Positions 56,156 to 64,000 of a stretch of 64,000 bases of DNA are shown here, piece by piece. The stretch is from Arthrobacter sp. ISL-95 (GTDB lineage Bacteria > Actinomycetota > Actinomycetes > Actinomycetales > Micrococcaceae). Position 1 is the stretch's first letter. Each line of letters starts with the position of its first letter. The stretch spans positions 124,001-188,000 of the forward strand of contig NZ_JAGGPR010000001.1 of assembly GCF_018613695.1 (NCBI RefSeq). The letters run 5' to 3'. Made by a program: the position numbers and the translations under genes. A model generated the notes under the pieces. It ran no database searches and was not told where the DNA came from. It worked only from the letters and a program-made list of their open reading frames with translations.

Positions 56156-57937
56156 TTGGGACACAACAAGATTTCCGGTACCTCACAGCAAACTCAGCGC
56201 GACTCCGTGGTTGCCCTGCAGGAGAGGCCTTCGGCCAAGGTACTCATCATCGGCGGGGGCATCAATGGTGTGGGAACGTTCCGCGATCTCGCCCTGCAAG
56301 GCGTGGACGTGGCACTTGTTGAACGCGGTGACTACTGCCAAGGCGCCAGCGGAGCGTCGTCCCACATGATTCATGGCGGCATCCGATACCTGGAGAACGG
56401 TGAGTTCCGCCTGGTTCAGGAATCCGTGGTTGAGCGCAACAGGCTCCTGCGGATCGCTCCGCACTACGTGAAGCCACTGCAGACCACCATTCCGATCTTC
56501 AGCACGTTCTCCGGCATCCTCTCCGCACCCATGCGCTTCCTCACCCACAAACAGGGCAAGCCCAAGGAACGCGGCGCGTTTCTCATCAAGGTCGGTTTGA
56601 GCATGTACGACTTCTTCTCCCGCGACGGCGGCAGCGTACCCCGCCACCAATTCCGGGGCCGTACCAGGGCCCTGGCCGAGCTTCCCAAGCTTCACTCCGG
56701 AATCAAGTACGCGGCTACCTATTTTGATGCTTCCGTTCACAACCCGGAACGCCTCACCCTCGACGTCCTGCAGGATGGTGAGAAAGCAGGCCGCGGCGGT
56801 GGACTGCCGGGAGGGAGCGCCCGAGCCAGCAATTACGTGTCGCTCGTGTCCATGGGCTCGGACGGAGTCCGGCTCCGCGATGAACTGACCGGCAAGGAAT
56901 TCGACTTCCAGGCTGACGTCATCGTCAACACCACCGGTGCCTGGGTAGACCTCACCAACCAGGCCATGGGAGCGGTCAGCAAGTTCATGGGCGGCACCAA
57001 GGGATCGCACATCGTCCTGGACCACCCTGAACTGCTTGCTGCCTGCAACGGCCGGGAAATCTTCTTCGAGCACACTGATGGCCGCATCGTCCTGATCTAC
57101 CCCATGGGAGACCGTGTGCTGGTTGGAACCACGGACGTGGACGCTGACATGTCACAAGACGCCGTCTGCACAGAGGAAGAAATCGACTACTTCTTCGATC
57201 TCGTTGGCCATGTCTTCCCCACCATCAAGGTGGAACGCGAACAGATCGTCTACAGCTTCGCCGGTGTTCGGCCCCTGCCGCGCCACGACGAGACCCAGCC
57301 CGGATTCGTCTCACGCGACTACCGCATCGAACGCAGCGTCCGTACCGGCAGCGACTCGGTGGCGACGCCAGGCGGCAAGGCCGCCGTCGTCCTCAGCTTG
57401 GTGGGTGGTAAATGGACCACGTTCCGCGCCTTGGCCGAGCACATGACCAACGACGTCCTCGGCGAACTGGGGCTGGAACGCAAAGTCTCGACGGCGAAAC
57501 TCGCCATTGGCGGTGGCGCCGGCTTCCCTGCCACTGAACAAGGGGAACAGGAATGGATCAAGAAGCACATGGGGCCGGGCCTGGACGCTGACCGGGTAGC
57601 TGTCCTGCTGACCCGGTACGGAACCAGGGCAGAGGACGTCATCAACTACCTCAACGCCGGACACGACGCTCCGCTGCGCTCCACCCGCGAACTGAGCGTC
57701 CGGGAATTGGCTTTCATGGCCGAGCACGAGCAAATCGGGCATTTGGTGGATGTCCTCATCCGCAGGACCTCGCTCGCGTTCCGTGGCCTGGTTACCGGCG
57801 AGTTGCTCAATGAGATTGCCGCGGCGTTGGCAGAACCGCTGGGTTGGGACGCTGCTGCCCGCGAGGCAGAAATCCGCCACGCCCAAGAAGTGTTGCAGCG
57901 CTTCCACAAGGTTGACGTGCACAGTCTCGTAGCCTGA
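56156..57937 (+). CDS. glpD: Glycerol-3-phosphate dehydrogenase (FAD-dependent)
   Basis: 593 aa from TTG 56156 with AGGGAG 6 nt upstream. Oxidises glycerol 3-phosphate to dihydroxyacetone phosphate and passes electrons to the quinone pool at the membrane face. FAD site LIIGGGINGVGTFRDLALQG, GASGASSHMIHGGIRYLE, GTKGSHIVLDHPE and GVRPLPRHDE; a C-terminal helical DAO domain with VGGKWTTFRALAEHM. An extra Gly/Arg-rich loop (AGRGGGLPGGSARAS) lies near residue 220. Followed by glpF after a structured 172-bp gap. Confidence 0.95.
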   Translation: MGHNKISGTSQQTQRDSVVALQERPSAKVLIIGGGINGVGTFRDLALQGVDVALVERGDYCQGASGASSHMIHGGIRYLENGEFRLVQESVVERNRLLRIAPHYVKPLQTTIPIFSTFSGILSAPMRFLTHKQGKPKERGAFLIKVGLSMYDFFSRDGGSVPRHQFRGRTRALAELPKLHSGIKYAATYFDASVHNPERLTLDVLQDGEKAGRGGGLPGGSARASNYVSLVSMGSDGVRLRDELTGKEFDFQADVIVNTTGAWVDLTNQAMGAVSKFMGGTKGSHIVLDHPELLAACNGREIFFEHTDGRIVLIYPMGDRVLVGTTDVDADMSQDAVCTEEEIDYFFDLVGHVFPTIKVEREQIVYSFAGVRPLPRHDETQPGFVSRDYRIERSVRTGSDSVATPGGKAAVVLSLVGGKWTTFRALAEHMTNDVLGELGLERKVSTAKLAIGGGAGFPATEQGEQEWIKKHMGPGLDADRVAVLLTRYGTRAEDVINYLNAGHDAPLRSTRELSVRELAFMAEHEQIGHLVDVLIRRTSLAFRGLVTGELLNEIAAALAEPLGWDAAAREAEIRHAQEVLQRFHKVDVHSLVA

Positions 57938-57962
57938 GCTCAAGCAGCGGAAAACAGCTTGA

Positions 57963-58083
57963 CCGTCCCAGCGTGCGGTAGGGACGGAATGGGGTAGGTG
58001 GGCCCGCCAGGGGCCCACCACACCGGGACGGTTCCGGGGTACATCGGAACCGTCCCAACAGCCTCTTCACCCGCGAGGAGGCT
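57963..58083 (+). other. Cluster of hairpins with alternative pairings in the glpD-glpF gap
   Basis: CCGTCCC (57963-57969) with GGGACGG (57981-57987); GTGGGCCC with GGGCCCAC (57998-58018); GGGACGGTTCCG with CGGAACCGTCCC (58025-58056); AGCCTC with GAGGCT (58060-58083). The two CCGTCCC and two GGGACGG segments can exchange partners. No U-tract. Confidence 0.7.
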
Positions 58084-58109
58084 GACAACAGAAAAATGAG
58101 GAGTCAAAG

Positions 58110-58862
58110 ATGTCTCTTGGAATTGTTTTCCTTTCCGAAGTATTCGGAACCATGATGCTGACCCTGTTGGGCTGCGGTGTCGTGGCAAACGTTGCGCTCA
58201 AAGGCACCAAGGGCAACAACGGTGGATTCTTGATGGTGACGTGGGGCTGGGGTATTGCGGTCTTCGCGGGCGTTTTCGTGGCTGCAAAGTCCGGTGCGCA
58301 CCTCAACCCGGCCGTCACTTTAGGCCTGTTGGTCAATCAGAAAGCAGAATACGCCCCAGGCGTTCCCGTGGATTTCGCGTCCACCCTGACGTACTTCGGC
58401 GCTGAATTGCTCGGCGCATTCCTGGGTGCTGTTGTTTGCTGGCTCGCTTACAAGCAGCACTTCGATGAGGAGCCCGTTGCGGCAAATAAGTTGGGCACCT
58501 TCTCCACCGGTCCGGCCATCCGTTCCACCCCGTGGAACCTCATCACCGAAATCATCGGCACGTTCGTCCTGGTCTTCGTCATCCTGACCTTCGGCGGCAC
58601 CCCCTCAGGCCTCGGCCCGCTGGCAGTTGCACTGCTTGTTGTCGGTATCGGCGTTTCCCTCGGTGGCCCCACCGGTTACGCCATCAACCCCGCACGTGAC
58701 CTTGGCCCCCGCATCGCCCACGCCCTCCTTCCCATCAAGGGCAAGGGCAGCAGCGACTGGGCATACTCCTGGATTCCGGTCGTCGGACCGCTGGCTGGCG
58801 GTGCCCTCGCAGGGCTTGTGGCCATCTGGGTGCCGGACATCATGCCCGCACTCGCAGGCTAG
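58110..58862 (+). CDS. glpF: Glycerol facilitator (aquaglyceroporin)
   Basis: 250 aa from ATG 58110 with GAGGAG 6 nt upstream. Six membrane helices and two re-entrant NPA loops: HLNPAVTLG and YAINPARDLGPR. The Asp after the second NPAR and the Gly/Phe-rich pore residues mark a glycerol channel rather than a water-only aquaporin. Lets glycerol enter by diffusion for GlpK. Lies between glpD and glpK. Confidence 0.95.
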   Translation: MSLGIVFLSEVFGTMMLTLLGCGVVANVALKGTKGNNGGFLMVTWGWGIAVFAGVFVAAKSGAHLNPAVTLGLLVNQKAEYAPGVPVDFASTLTYFGAELLGAFLGAVVCWLAYKQHFDEEPVAANKLGTFSTGPAIRSTPWNLITEIIGTFVLVFVILTFGGTPSGLGPLAVALLVVGIGVSLGGPTGYAINPARDLGPRIAHALLPIKGKGSSDWAYSWIPVVGPLAGGALAGLVAIWVPDIMPALAG

Positions 58863-58943
58863 TAATGCACTCACTCGCAACACCCATCCGCACGTTGTAG
58901 ATCACCACCTGAGCAGCTAACAAAAACAGACAAGGACGTCACC

Positions 58944-60458
58944 ATGAATCAATACGTCATCGCCATCGATCAGGGCACCACCAGCTCCCGTGCCATCGTC
59001 TTCGACCACACGGGCAACATCGTCTCCACAGGCCAGATGGAGCACGAGCAGATCTTCCCGCAGGCCGGCTGGGTGGAGCACAACCCCGCCGAAATCTGGA
59101 ACAACACCCGCGAAGTCATTGCCTCAGCCCTGTCCAAGGCGAACCTGACACGGCACGACATCGCCGCCGTCGGCATTACCAACCAGCGCGAAACCGCTGT
59201 CGTCTGGGATAAGAACACCGGCGAGGCCGTCTACAACGCCATCGTCTGGCAGGACACCCGCACCCAGCCGATCGTCGATGAACTGGCACAGGACGGGGGA
59301 GTGGAGCGCTTCAAACAGAAGGTCGGCCTTCCGCTGGCAACGTACTTCTCCGGCACCAAGATCAAATGGATCCTGGACAACGTCGAAGGCGCCCGTGAGA
59401 AAGCCGAAGCCGGCGACCTCCTCTTCGGCAACACCGATGCCTGGGTTCTTTGGAACCTGACAGGCGGTGTGGACGGCGGTGTGCACGTTACTGACGTCAC
59501 CAACGCCTCCCGCACCCTGTTCATGGACCTTGAGACACTGCAGTGGGACCAGGAAATCCTGGACGTCTTCGGTGTCCCGGCCTCCATGATGCCTGCCATC
59601 AAGTCCTCCTCCGAGGTGTACGGCCACGTCCACACCTCGCAGTTGCTTCGCGAAACGCCGGTAGCCGGCATCCTCGGCGACCAGCAAGCAGCAACCTTCG
59701 GTCAGGCCGCATTCCAACCAGGGGAAGCCAAAAACACCTACGGCACCGGCTGCTTCCTGATCTTCAACACCGGCGAAGAGATCGTCCACTCCAAGAACGG
59801 CCTCCTCACCACCCTCGGCTACAAACTGGGCGACGCCAAGCCGCACTACGCCCTCGAAGGATCCATCGCCGTCACCGGGTCCTTGATCCAGTGGCTCCGC
59901 GACAACCTCGGCATGATCAGCTCCGCCCCGGAGGTCGAGGAACTCGCCGCCGGTGTTAAGGACAACGGCGGCGTTTACATCGTCCCGGCGTTCTCAGGCT
60001 TGTTTGCACCGTACTGGCGTGCAGACGCACGCGGCGCGATCGTCGGCCTCACGCGGTTCGCCAACAAGGGCCACATCGCCCGGGCGGCACTGGAAGCAAC
60101 TGCTTTCCAGACACGCGAGGTACTCGACGCCGTCAACGCCGATTCAGGTGTCCCGCTCACCGAACTGAAGGTCGACGGCGGCATGGTCGCCAACGAAGCC
60201 CTCATGCAGTTCCAAGCAGACATCCTGGGAGTACCCGTAGTCCGTCCGAAGGTGGTCGAAACCACGGCCCTTGGCGCTGCCTACGCCGCTGGCCTCGCGG
60301 TCGGATTCTGGAAGGACCTGGGCGAGCTCAGCGCTAACTGGAACGAAGACAAGCGCTGGGAACCGCAGCTGCCGGCAGAAGAGCAGGAGCGCCAGCTGCG
60401 CCTCTGGAAGAAGGCTGTAACAAAGTCGATGGACTGGGTCGACGAAGATGTGAAGTAG
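58944..60458 (+). CDS. glpK: Glycerol kinase
   Basis: 504 aa from ATG 58944, with AAGGA about 10 nt upstream. Traps glycerol as glycerol 3-phosphate. FGGY-family motifs: [59 protein letters not shown], the ATP site [17 protein letters not shown] and [15 protein letters not shown]. Length and spacing are normal. A strong terminator follows. Confidence 0.96.
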   Translation: MNQYVIAIDQGTTSSRAIVFDHTGNIVSTGQMEHEQIFPQAGWVEHNPAEIWNNTREVIASALSKANLTRHDIAAVGITNQRETAVVWDKNTGEAVYNAIVWQDTRTQPIVDELAQDGGVERFKQKVGLPLATYFSGTKIKWILDNVEGAREKAEAGDLLFGNTDAWVLWNLTGGVDGGVHVTDVTNASRTLFMDLETLQWDQEILDVFGVPASMMPAIKSSSEVYGHVHTSQLLRETPVAGILGDQQAATFGQAAFQPGEAKNTYGTGCFLIFNTGEEIVHSKNGLLTTLGYKLGDAKPHYALEGSIAVTGSLIQWLRDNLGMISSAPEVEELAAGVKDNGGVYIVPAFSGLFAPYWRADARGAIVGLTRFANKGHIARAALEATAFQTREVLDAVNADSGVPLTELKVDGGMVANEALMQFQADILGVPVVRPKVVETTALGAAYAAGLAVGFWKDLGELSANWNEDKRWEPQLPAEEQERQLRLWKKAVTKSMDWVDEDVK

Positions 60459-60470
60459 TCATCTCACGAC

Positions 60471-60547
60471 AGAGGTTCCGGGGACTCCCGCCCGCCCGCT
60501 TCGCGGTGCCCACCACACCATGGCGGGGAGTCCCCGGAACCTCTTTT
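60471..60547 (+). terminator. Intrinsic terminator after glpK
   Basis: Very long stem: AGAGGTTCCGGGGACTCCCG (60471-60490) pairs with GGGGAGTCCCCGGAACCTCT on the 3' side ending 60544, followed by TTTT-type U-tract. Separates glpK from the leuS leader. Confidence 0.85.
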
Positions 60548-60601
60548 GGCGCACGGCCGTCTTACACCCAGCCCATGGGTTTGGTGGGGTAAGGTATTGG
60601 T

Positions 60602-60628
60602 ATGCGTGCGATCCTTCTGCTTAGCTAG
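60602..60628 (+). CDS. leuS leader peptide MRAILLLS
   Basis: Eight codons: ATG CGT GCG ATC CTT CTG CTT AGC then TAG. Three consecutive Leu codons after one Ile, just before a hairpin and an intrinsic terminator and upstream of leuS, form the classical pattern of ribosome-mediated attenuation. Translation could start with AAGG 7 nt upstream. Alternatively TAAGGT (60590-60595), 6 nt before the ATG, may be a -10 box giving a leaderless start. Below normal annotation length. Confidence 0.65.
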   Translation: MRAILLLS

Positions 60629-60654
60629 CCGCTCGGCTTTACTAGCCGTGCGGC
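60628..60654 (+). other. Leader hairpin overlapping the leader-peptide stop
   Basis: GCCGC-T-CGGCT pairs with AGCCG-T-GCGGC around TTACT; one U-U mismatch. It starts at the last base of the leader stop codon, where a ribosome stalled on the Leu codons would disturb it. Confidence 0.65.
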
Positions 60655-60655
60655 C

Positions 60656-60680
60656 GCCCCTCCATTGTTGAGGGGCTTTT
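60656..60680 (+). terminator. Attenuator terminator in the leuS leader
   Basis: GCCCCTC pairs with GAGGGGC around a 7-nt loop, followed by TTTT. It lies 69 nt before the leuS GTG. GGTGGGG at 60583-60589 could pair with its left arm (6 of 7) if transcription starts upstream. Confidence 0.75.
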
Positions 60681-60748
60681 GTGTGTCCGGGACATTCCGG
60701 TGCCAAGCAGGAGTCAAAACCGCCATCGAAGAACAGAAGAGGGCAGCA

Positions 60749-63277
60749 GTGAGCGTTCAGCCGGAGACAGAGACCGGAACAGCACCAACAGCCGCAGCCG
60801 AAGTGCCTGAAGAGGGCGTCTACAGCTTCGCTGCGATGGAAGCCAAGTGGCCGCAGGTGTGGGAGGACCTCAAAGTCTTCACCCCTGCCGACGACGGTTC
60901 CAAGGAACGCCGCTACGTGCTGGACATGTTCCCCTACCCCTCCGGCGACCTCCACATGGGCCACGCAGAAGCGTTCGCCATGGGCGACGTCGTAGCGCGC
61001 TACCTGCGCCAGAAGGGCTTCGACGTCCTGCACCCCATCGGGTGGGATTCTTTCGGGTTGCCTGCTGAGAACGCTGCGATCAAGCGCAACGCTCACCCCA
61101 GCGAGTGGACGTACGCCAACATTGACACCCAGGCGGCGTCGTTTAAGCGTTACGCCATCTCTGCCGACTGGTCCCGCCGCATCCACACGTCAGACCCGGA
61201 GTACTACCGGTGGACCCAGTGGCTGTTCAAACGCTTCTACGAGCGTGGCCTGGCTTACCGCAAGGACTCACCCGTTAACTGGTGCCCCAAGGACCTCACC
61301 GTCCTGGCGAACGAGCAAGTAGTCAACGGTGCTTGTGAGCGTTGCGGCACGCCTGTCACCAAGAAATCCCTGAATCAGTGGTACTTCAAGATCACCGATT
61401 ACGCTGACCGCCTCCTCGAAGACATGGACCAGCTGAAAGGCCACTGGCCTGAGCGCGTTCTGGCCATGCAACGCAACTGGATCGGCCGTTCAGAAGGAGC
61501 CCACGTACGCTTCGTCATCGAAGCCACGCAAGACCGTGCCGAGCGCGAAGTTACGGTGTTCACCACGCGGCCGGACACCCTCTACGGTGCAACGTTCTTC
61601 GTTGTCGCAGCGGATGCGCACCTGGCCCTGGACCTGGTGACTCCGGAACAGCACGATGAATTGATGGCCTACCGCGAGAAGGTCAAGGCCCTCTCCGAAA
61701 TCGAGCGCCAGTCCGCCGAACGCGAGAAGACCGGCGTCTTCACCGGCCGCTACGCCATTAACCCGCTCAACGGCGAGAAGCTCCCCGTGTGGGCCGCTGA
61801 CTACGTCCTGGCCGACTACGGCACAGGTGCCATCATGGCCGTGCCGGCCCACGACCAGCGCGACCTCGACTTCGCCAATGCCTTCAACCTGCCTGTCCGG
61901 GAAGTGTTGGAGACCGGCGCCGAAGACCCGGCAGAGACCGGTATTGCCACTGCCGGCGAAGGTAAGCTGAAGAACTCCGGTGACCTGGATGGCTTGTCCA
62001 AGTCCGAAGGCATACCCGCAGCAATTGAGATTCTGGAGAAGCTGGGAACCGGTGAGAAGTTCGTCAACTTCCGGCTGCGTGACTGGCTGCTGAGCCGCCA
62101 GCGTTTCTGGGGCACCCCTATCCCCATCATCCACTGCGGTGAATGTGGCGAAGTGCCCGTCCCCGACGACCAGCTCCCGGTCAGGTTGCCGGACAACCTG
62201 CGCGGTGAGGCGTTGTCACCCAAGGGAACTTCACCTCTGGCCGCCGCTGTCGAGTGGGTCAACGTCCAATGCCCCAACTGCGGCCGTGCTGCGCAACGTG
62301 ACACGGACACCATGGACACGTTTGTGGACTCGTCCTGGTACTTCCTGCGGTTCGTCTCGCCCGACTACACCGAAGGCCCGTTTGATCCCGAAAAGATCAA
62401 CAATTGGATGCCCGTTGGACAGTACGTAGGAGGCGTGGAGCACGCCATCCTGCATCTGCTCTACGCACGTTTCTTCACCAAAGTCATCAAAGACATTGGC
62501 CTGATTGAGGCCAACGAACCGTTCTCGGCACTGCTCAACCAGGGCCAAGTACTCAACGGCGGCAAGGCCATGAGCAAGTCCCTGGGCAATGGTGTGGATT
62601 TGGGCGAGCAGTTGGACAAGTTCGGCGTCGACGCCGTCCGCCTCACCATGGTCTTCGCCTCCCCACCGGAGGACGACGTCGACTGGGCGGACGTTTCGCC
62701 GTCGGGTTCGGCCAAGTTCCTGGCCCGTGCCTGGCGCCTTGGCCAGGACGTCAGCAGCGAACCCGGTGTCGATCCTGCCACCGGTGACCGTGCTCTGCGA
62801 ACAGTCACGCACAAGACCATCGCCGACGCCGCCGAACTGTTGGACAACAACAAGTTCAACGTGGTGGTTGCCCGTCTGATGGAGCTGGTTAATGCCACGC
62901 GCAAGACCATCGACTCGGGTGCAGGTGCCGCAGATCCCGCCGTTCGTGAAGCCGTGGAAGCCGTAGCAGTGATCCTGAGCCTCTTTGCGCCATACACCGC
63001 TGAAGATCTCTGGAACACCCTCGGCCACCCTGCTTCCGTGGCCAATGCGGGCTGGCCTCAGCACGACGACGCACTGCTGGTTCAGGATACGGTCACCGCA
63101 GTGGTCCAGGTTCAAGGCAAGGTTCGCGACCGCTTGGAAGTCTCGCCGGACATCACCGAGGACGAGCTGCGTGAACTCGCCCTGGCCTCGGACAACGTCC
63201 AGCGGGCCCTGGACGGCCGCGGCATCCGGACGGTTATCGTGAGGGCACCTAAACTGGTGAACATCGTCCCTGCCTAG
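60749..63277 (+). CDS. leuS: Leucyl-tRNA synthetase
   Basis: 842 aa from GTG 60749, with GAGGG 5 nt upstream; the open frame extends to 60665 into the terminator. Class I synthetase with HIGH-type [17 protein letters not shown]1 editing domain ([39 protein letters not shown], each quoted in part), and the second signature as [10 protein letters not shown], where the family canon is KMSKS. C-terminal anticodon domain and ARELA-type tail ([17 protein letters not shown] is quoted from it). A 30-residue Gln/Glu/Ala-rich head precedes the catalytic core. Apparently controlled by leader attenuation. Confidence 0.95.
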   Translation: MSVQPETETGTAPTAAAEVPEEGVYSFAAMEAKWPQVWEDLKVFTPADDGSKERRYVLDMFPYPSGDLHMGHAEAFAMGDVVARYLRQKGFDVLHPIGWDSFGLPAENAAIKRNAHPSEWTYANIDTQAASFKRYAISADWSRRIHTSDPEYYRWTQWLFKRFYERGLAYRKDSPVNWCPKDLTVLANEQVVNGACERCGTPVTKKSLNQWYFKITDYADRLLEDMDQLKGHWPERVLAMQRNWIGRSEGAHVRFVIEATQDRAEREVTVFTTRPDTLYGATFFVVAADAHLALDLVTPEQHDELMAYREKVKALSEIERQSAEREKTGVFTGRYAINPLNGEKLPVWAADYVLADYGTGAIMAVPAHDQRDLDFANAFNLPVREVLETGAEDPAETGIATAGEGKLKNSGDLDGLSKSEGIPAAIEILEKLGTGEKFVNFRLRDWLLSRQRFWGTPIPIIHCGECGEVPVPDDQLPVRLPDNLRGEALSPKGTSPLAAAVEWVNVQCPNCGRAAQRDTDTMDTFVDSSWYFLRFVSPDYTEGPFDPEKINNWMPVGQYVGGVEHAILHLLYARFFTKVIKDIGLIEANEPFSALLNQGQVLNGGKAMSKSLGNGVDLGEQLDKFGVDAVRLTMVFASPPEDDVDWADVSPSGSAKFLARAWRLGQDVSSEPGVDPATGDRALRTVTHKTIADAAELLDNNKFNVVVARLMELVNATRKTIDSGAGAADPAVREAVEAVAVILSLFAPYTAEDLWNTLGHPASVANAGWPQHDDALLVQDTVTAVVQVQGKVRDRLEVSPDITEDELRELALASDNVQRALDGRGIRTVIVRAPKLVNIVPA

Positions 63278-63289
63278 CAGGTATTGAAC

Positions 63290-63314
63290 GGCCGCCGGCA
63301 GTCTGCCGGCGGCC
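63290..63314 (+). terminator. Hairpin after leuS
   Basis: Perfect inverted repeat GGCCGCCGGCAG / CTGCCGGCGGCC with a tiny loop, 12 bp past the leuS stop. CATCATCTTT follows, a weak U-tract. Confidence 0.55.
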
Positions 63315-63336
63315 GGCCATCATCTTTGGAGGTCGC

Positions 63337-64000
63337 GTGCCTGAGCGAGAACCACCCGCATGGATATGGCTCAAGGAAAGAGTGGCGCGTCTCCGGCAGC
63401 CAACCGCGCCGGTTGTGGTCGCGGACGTGCCGTTGGCCGCCGTCGTCAAGACTGCGATCGTCACTGATTCCGCAGCTGCCCTGCCTCCGGATTGGGTGTC
63501 CGCCTTCACGGCCGACGGGCGTCTGGCAGTTGTTCCCATGCCGGTTATGGTTGGGACCGAAATCTACGGCGAGGGTGAAGACGATATTACCCAAACCCTC
63601 TCTTTGGCTCTCGCTTCGGGCGCCTCGGTGAAAACTTCACGGCCATCACCCGGGCAGTTTGAGCAGGCTTACCTCGCTGCGCAACGCCACGGCTTCGAGT
63701 CTGTGGTGTCCATCCACATTTCGTCCGAACTCTCCGGAACCGCTGACGCCGCCAGGCTGGCCGCGGCAAGGGTAACCATTCCGGTCGAAATAGTGGACTC
63801 GCGCACAGTGGGAATGGCACAGGGAATGGGCGTGCAGAGTGCCGTCGTAGCAGCAGCCGATGGCCAAGGAGCCGCAGAAGTCCGCGGTTTCGCCGAAAAG
63901 CGCATGGAGCGCACCAAAGTCTATTTTTACGTACCCAGCCTCGAACAATTGAGGCGGGGTGGCCGCATCGGTGCGGCAGCATCCCTGTTCGGGACCGTCC
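63337..64000 (+). CDS. DegV-family fatty-acid-binding protein, N-terminal part
   Basis: The first 221 codons are present from GTG 63337 (GGAGG 5 nt upstream); the gene leaves the window on the right. A head of about 40 residues (PAWIWLKERVARLRQP) precedes the DegV fold: KTAIVTDSAAALPPDW, VKTSRPSPGQFEQAY, VVSIHISSELSGTADAARLA and YFYVPSLEQLRRGGRIG. Family members bind a fatty acid and can feed FakA-type kinases in phospholipid or lipid-salvage pathways; the FakA gene is not visible. Confidence 0.87.
   Translation, partial: MPEREPPAWIWLKERVARLRQPTAPVVVADVPLAAVVKTAIVTDSAAALPPDWVSAFTADGRLAVVPMPVMVGTEIYGEGEDDITQTLSLALASGASVKTSRPSPGQFEQAYLAAQRHGFESVVSIHISSELSGTADAARLAAARVTIPVEIVDSRTVGMAQGMGVQSAVVAAADGQGAAEVRGFAEKRMERTKVYFYVPSLEQLRRGGRIGAAASLFGTV

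Noticed and set aside
62560-62600. Damaged KMSKS motif in LeuRS (AMSKS)
   Set aside because: Lys-Ala-Met-Ser-Lys-Ser variants are common in bacterial LeuRS; the catalytic second Lys is present.

Overview
The window is high-GC DNA from a Gram-positive actinobacterium, most likely Micrococcaceae (Arthrobacter/Paenarthrobacter type). This rests on gene order (ruvCAB-yajC-secDF-rel; pyrR-pyrB-pyrC-carAB-pyrF-mIHF-gmk-rpoZ-coaBC-metK-priA), actinobacteria-specific proteins (mIHF, MurT/GatD, a helicase-dead PriA, a VLRF1-like protein) and heavy use of GTG/TTG starts. It is a core chromosomal region. I see no prophage, insertion sequence, CRISPR array, rRNA or tRNA, and no gene-free stretch above about 300 bp. 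Most genes lie on the + strand.

Layout. 1-3.7 kb: a cut M3 peptidase, a CapA-like lipoprotein and the murT-gatD pair that amidates lipid II. 3.8-13.7 kb: pdxT, a YebC-family regulator, the Holliday-junction genes ruvC-ruvA-ruvB, the Sec accessory genes yajC-secD-secF, and a bifunctional (p)ppGpp synthetase/hydrolase. 13.7-16.9 kb (- strand): an AbiEi-like protein, a DUF349 protein and a membrane-anchored cyclophilin. 17-30 kb: hisS, aspS, an acetyltransferase, a VLRF1-like protein, rarA, rpsD, two small membrane-associated proteins, alaS, ruvX and mltG. 30.2-35.6 kb: aroE-aroC-aroK-aroB, a TPR protein, efp and nusB. 35.7-36.9 kb: a PrsW-like protease on the - strand. 37-52 kb: the pyrimidine operon and the mIHF-gmk-rpoZ-coaBC-metK-priA series. 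52.1-56.0 kb (- strand): a SorC-type regulator followed by an aldo/keto reductase, an alpha/beta hydrolase and a glycosyltransferase. 56.1-60.5 kb: glpD-glpF-glpK. 60.6-64 kb: leuS behind a probable attenuator, then a cut degV-family gene.

The most interesting signals are regulatory RNA and unusual protein parts rather than a new gene cluster. (1) An 8-codon leader ORF, MRAILLLS, is followed by a hairpin and an intrinsic terminator upstream of leuS. (2) A PyrR-binding-loop match lies directly before the pyrR ribosome-binding site, which suggests translational autoregulation. (3) The glpD-glpF gap holds a set of hairpins with alternative pairings. (4) MltG has a cytoplasmic region with 27 His in about 110 residues. 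(5) The VLRF1-like protein lacks the segment that should carry the catalytic Gln loop. (6) Several genes (murT, pdxT, and possibly metK, rarA and the leuS leader) have a -10 box 6-7 nt before the start codon and look leaderless.

Multifunctional logic: translation and its factors (four aminoacyl-tRNA synthetases, EF-P, S4, GTP-pool and stringent-response genes), recombination and repair (RuvABC, RarA, RuvX, PriA), envelope synthesis (MurT/GatD, MltG), and aromatic and pyrimidine biosynthesis are packed into tightly overlapping operons.
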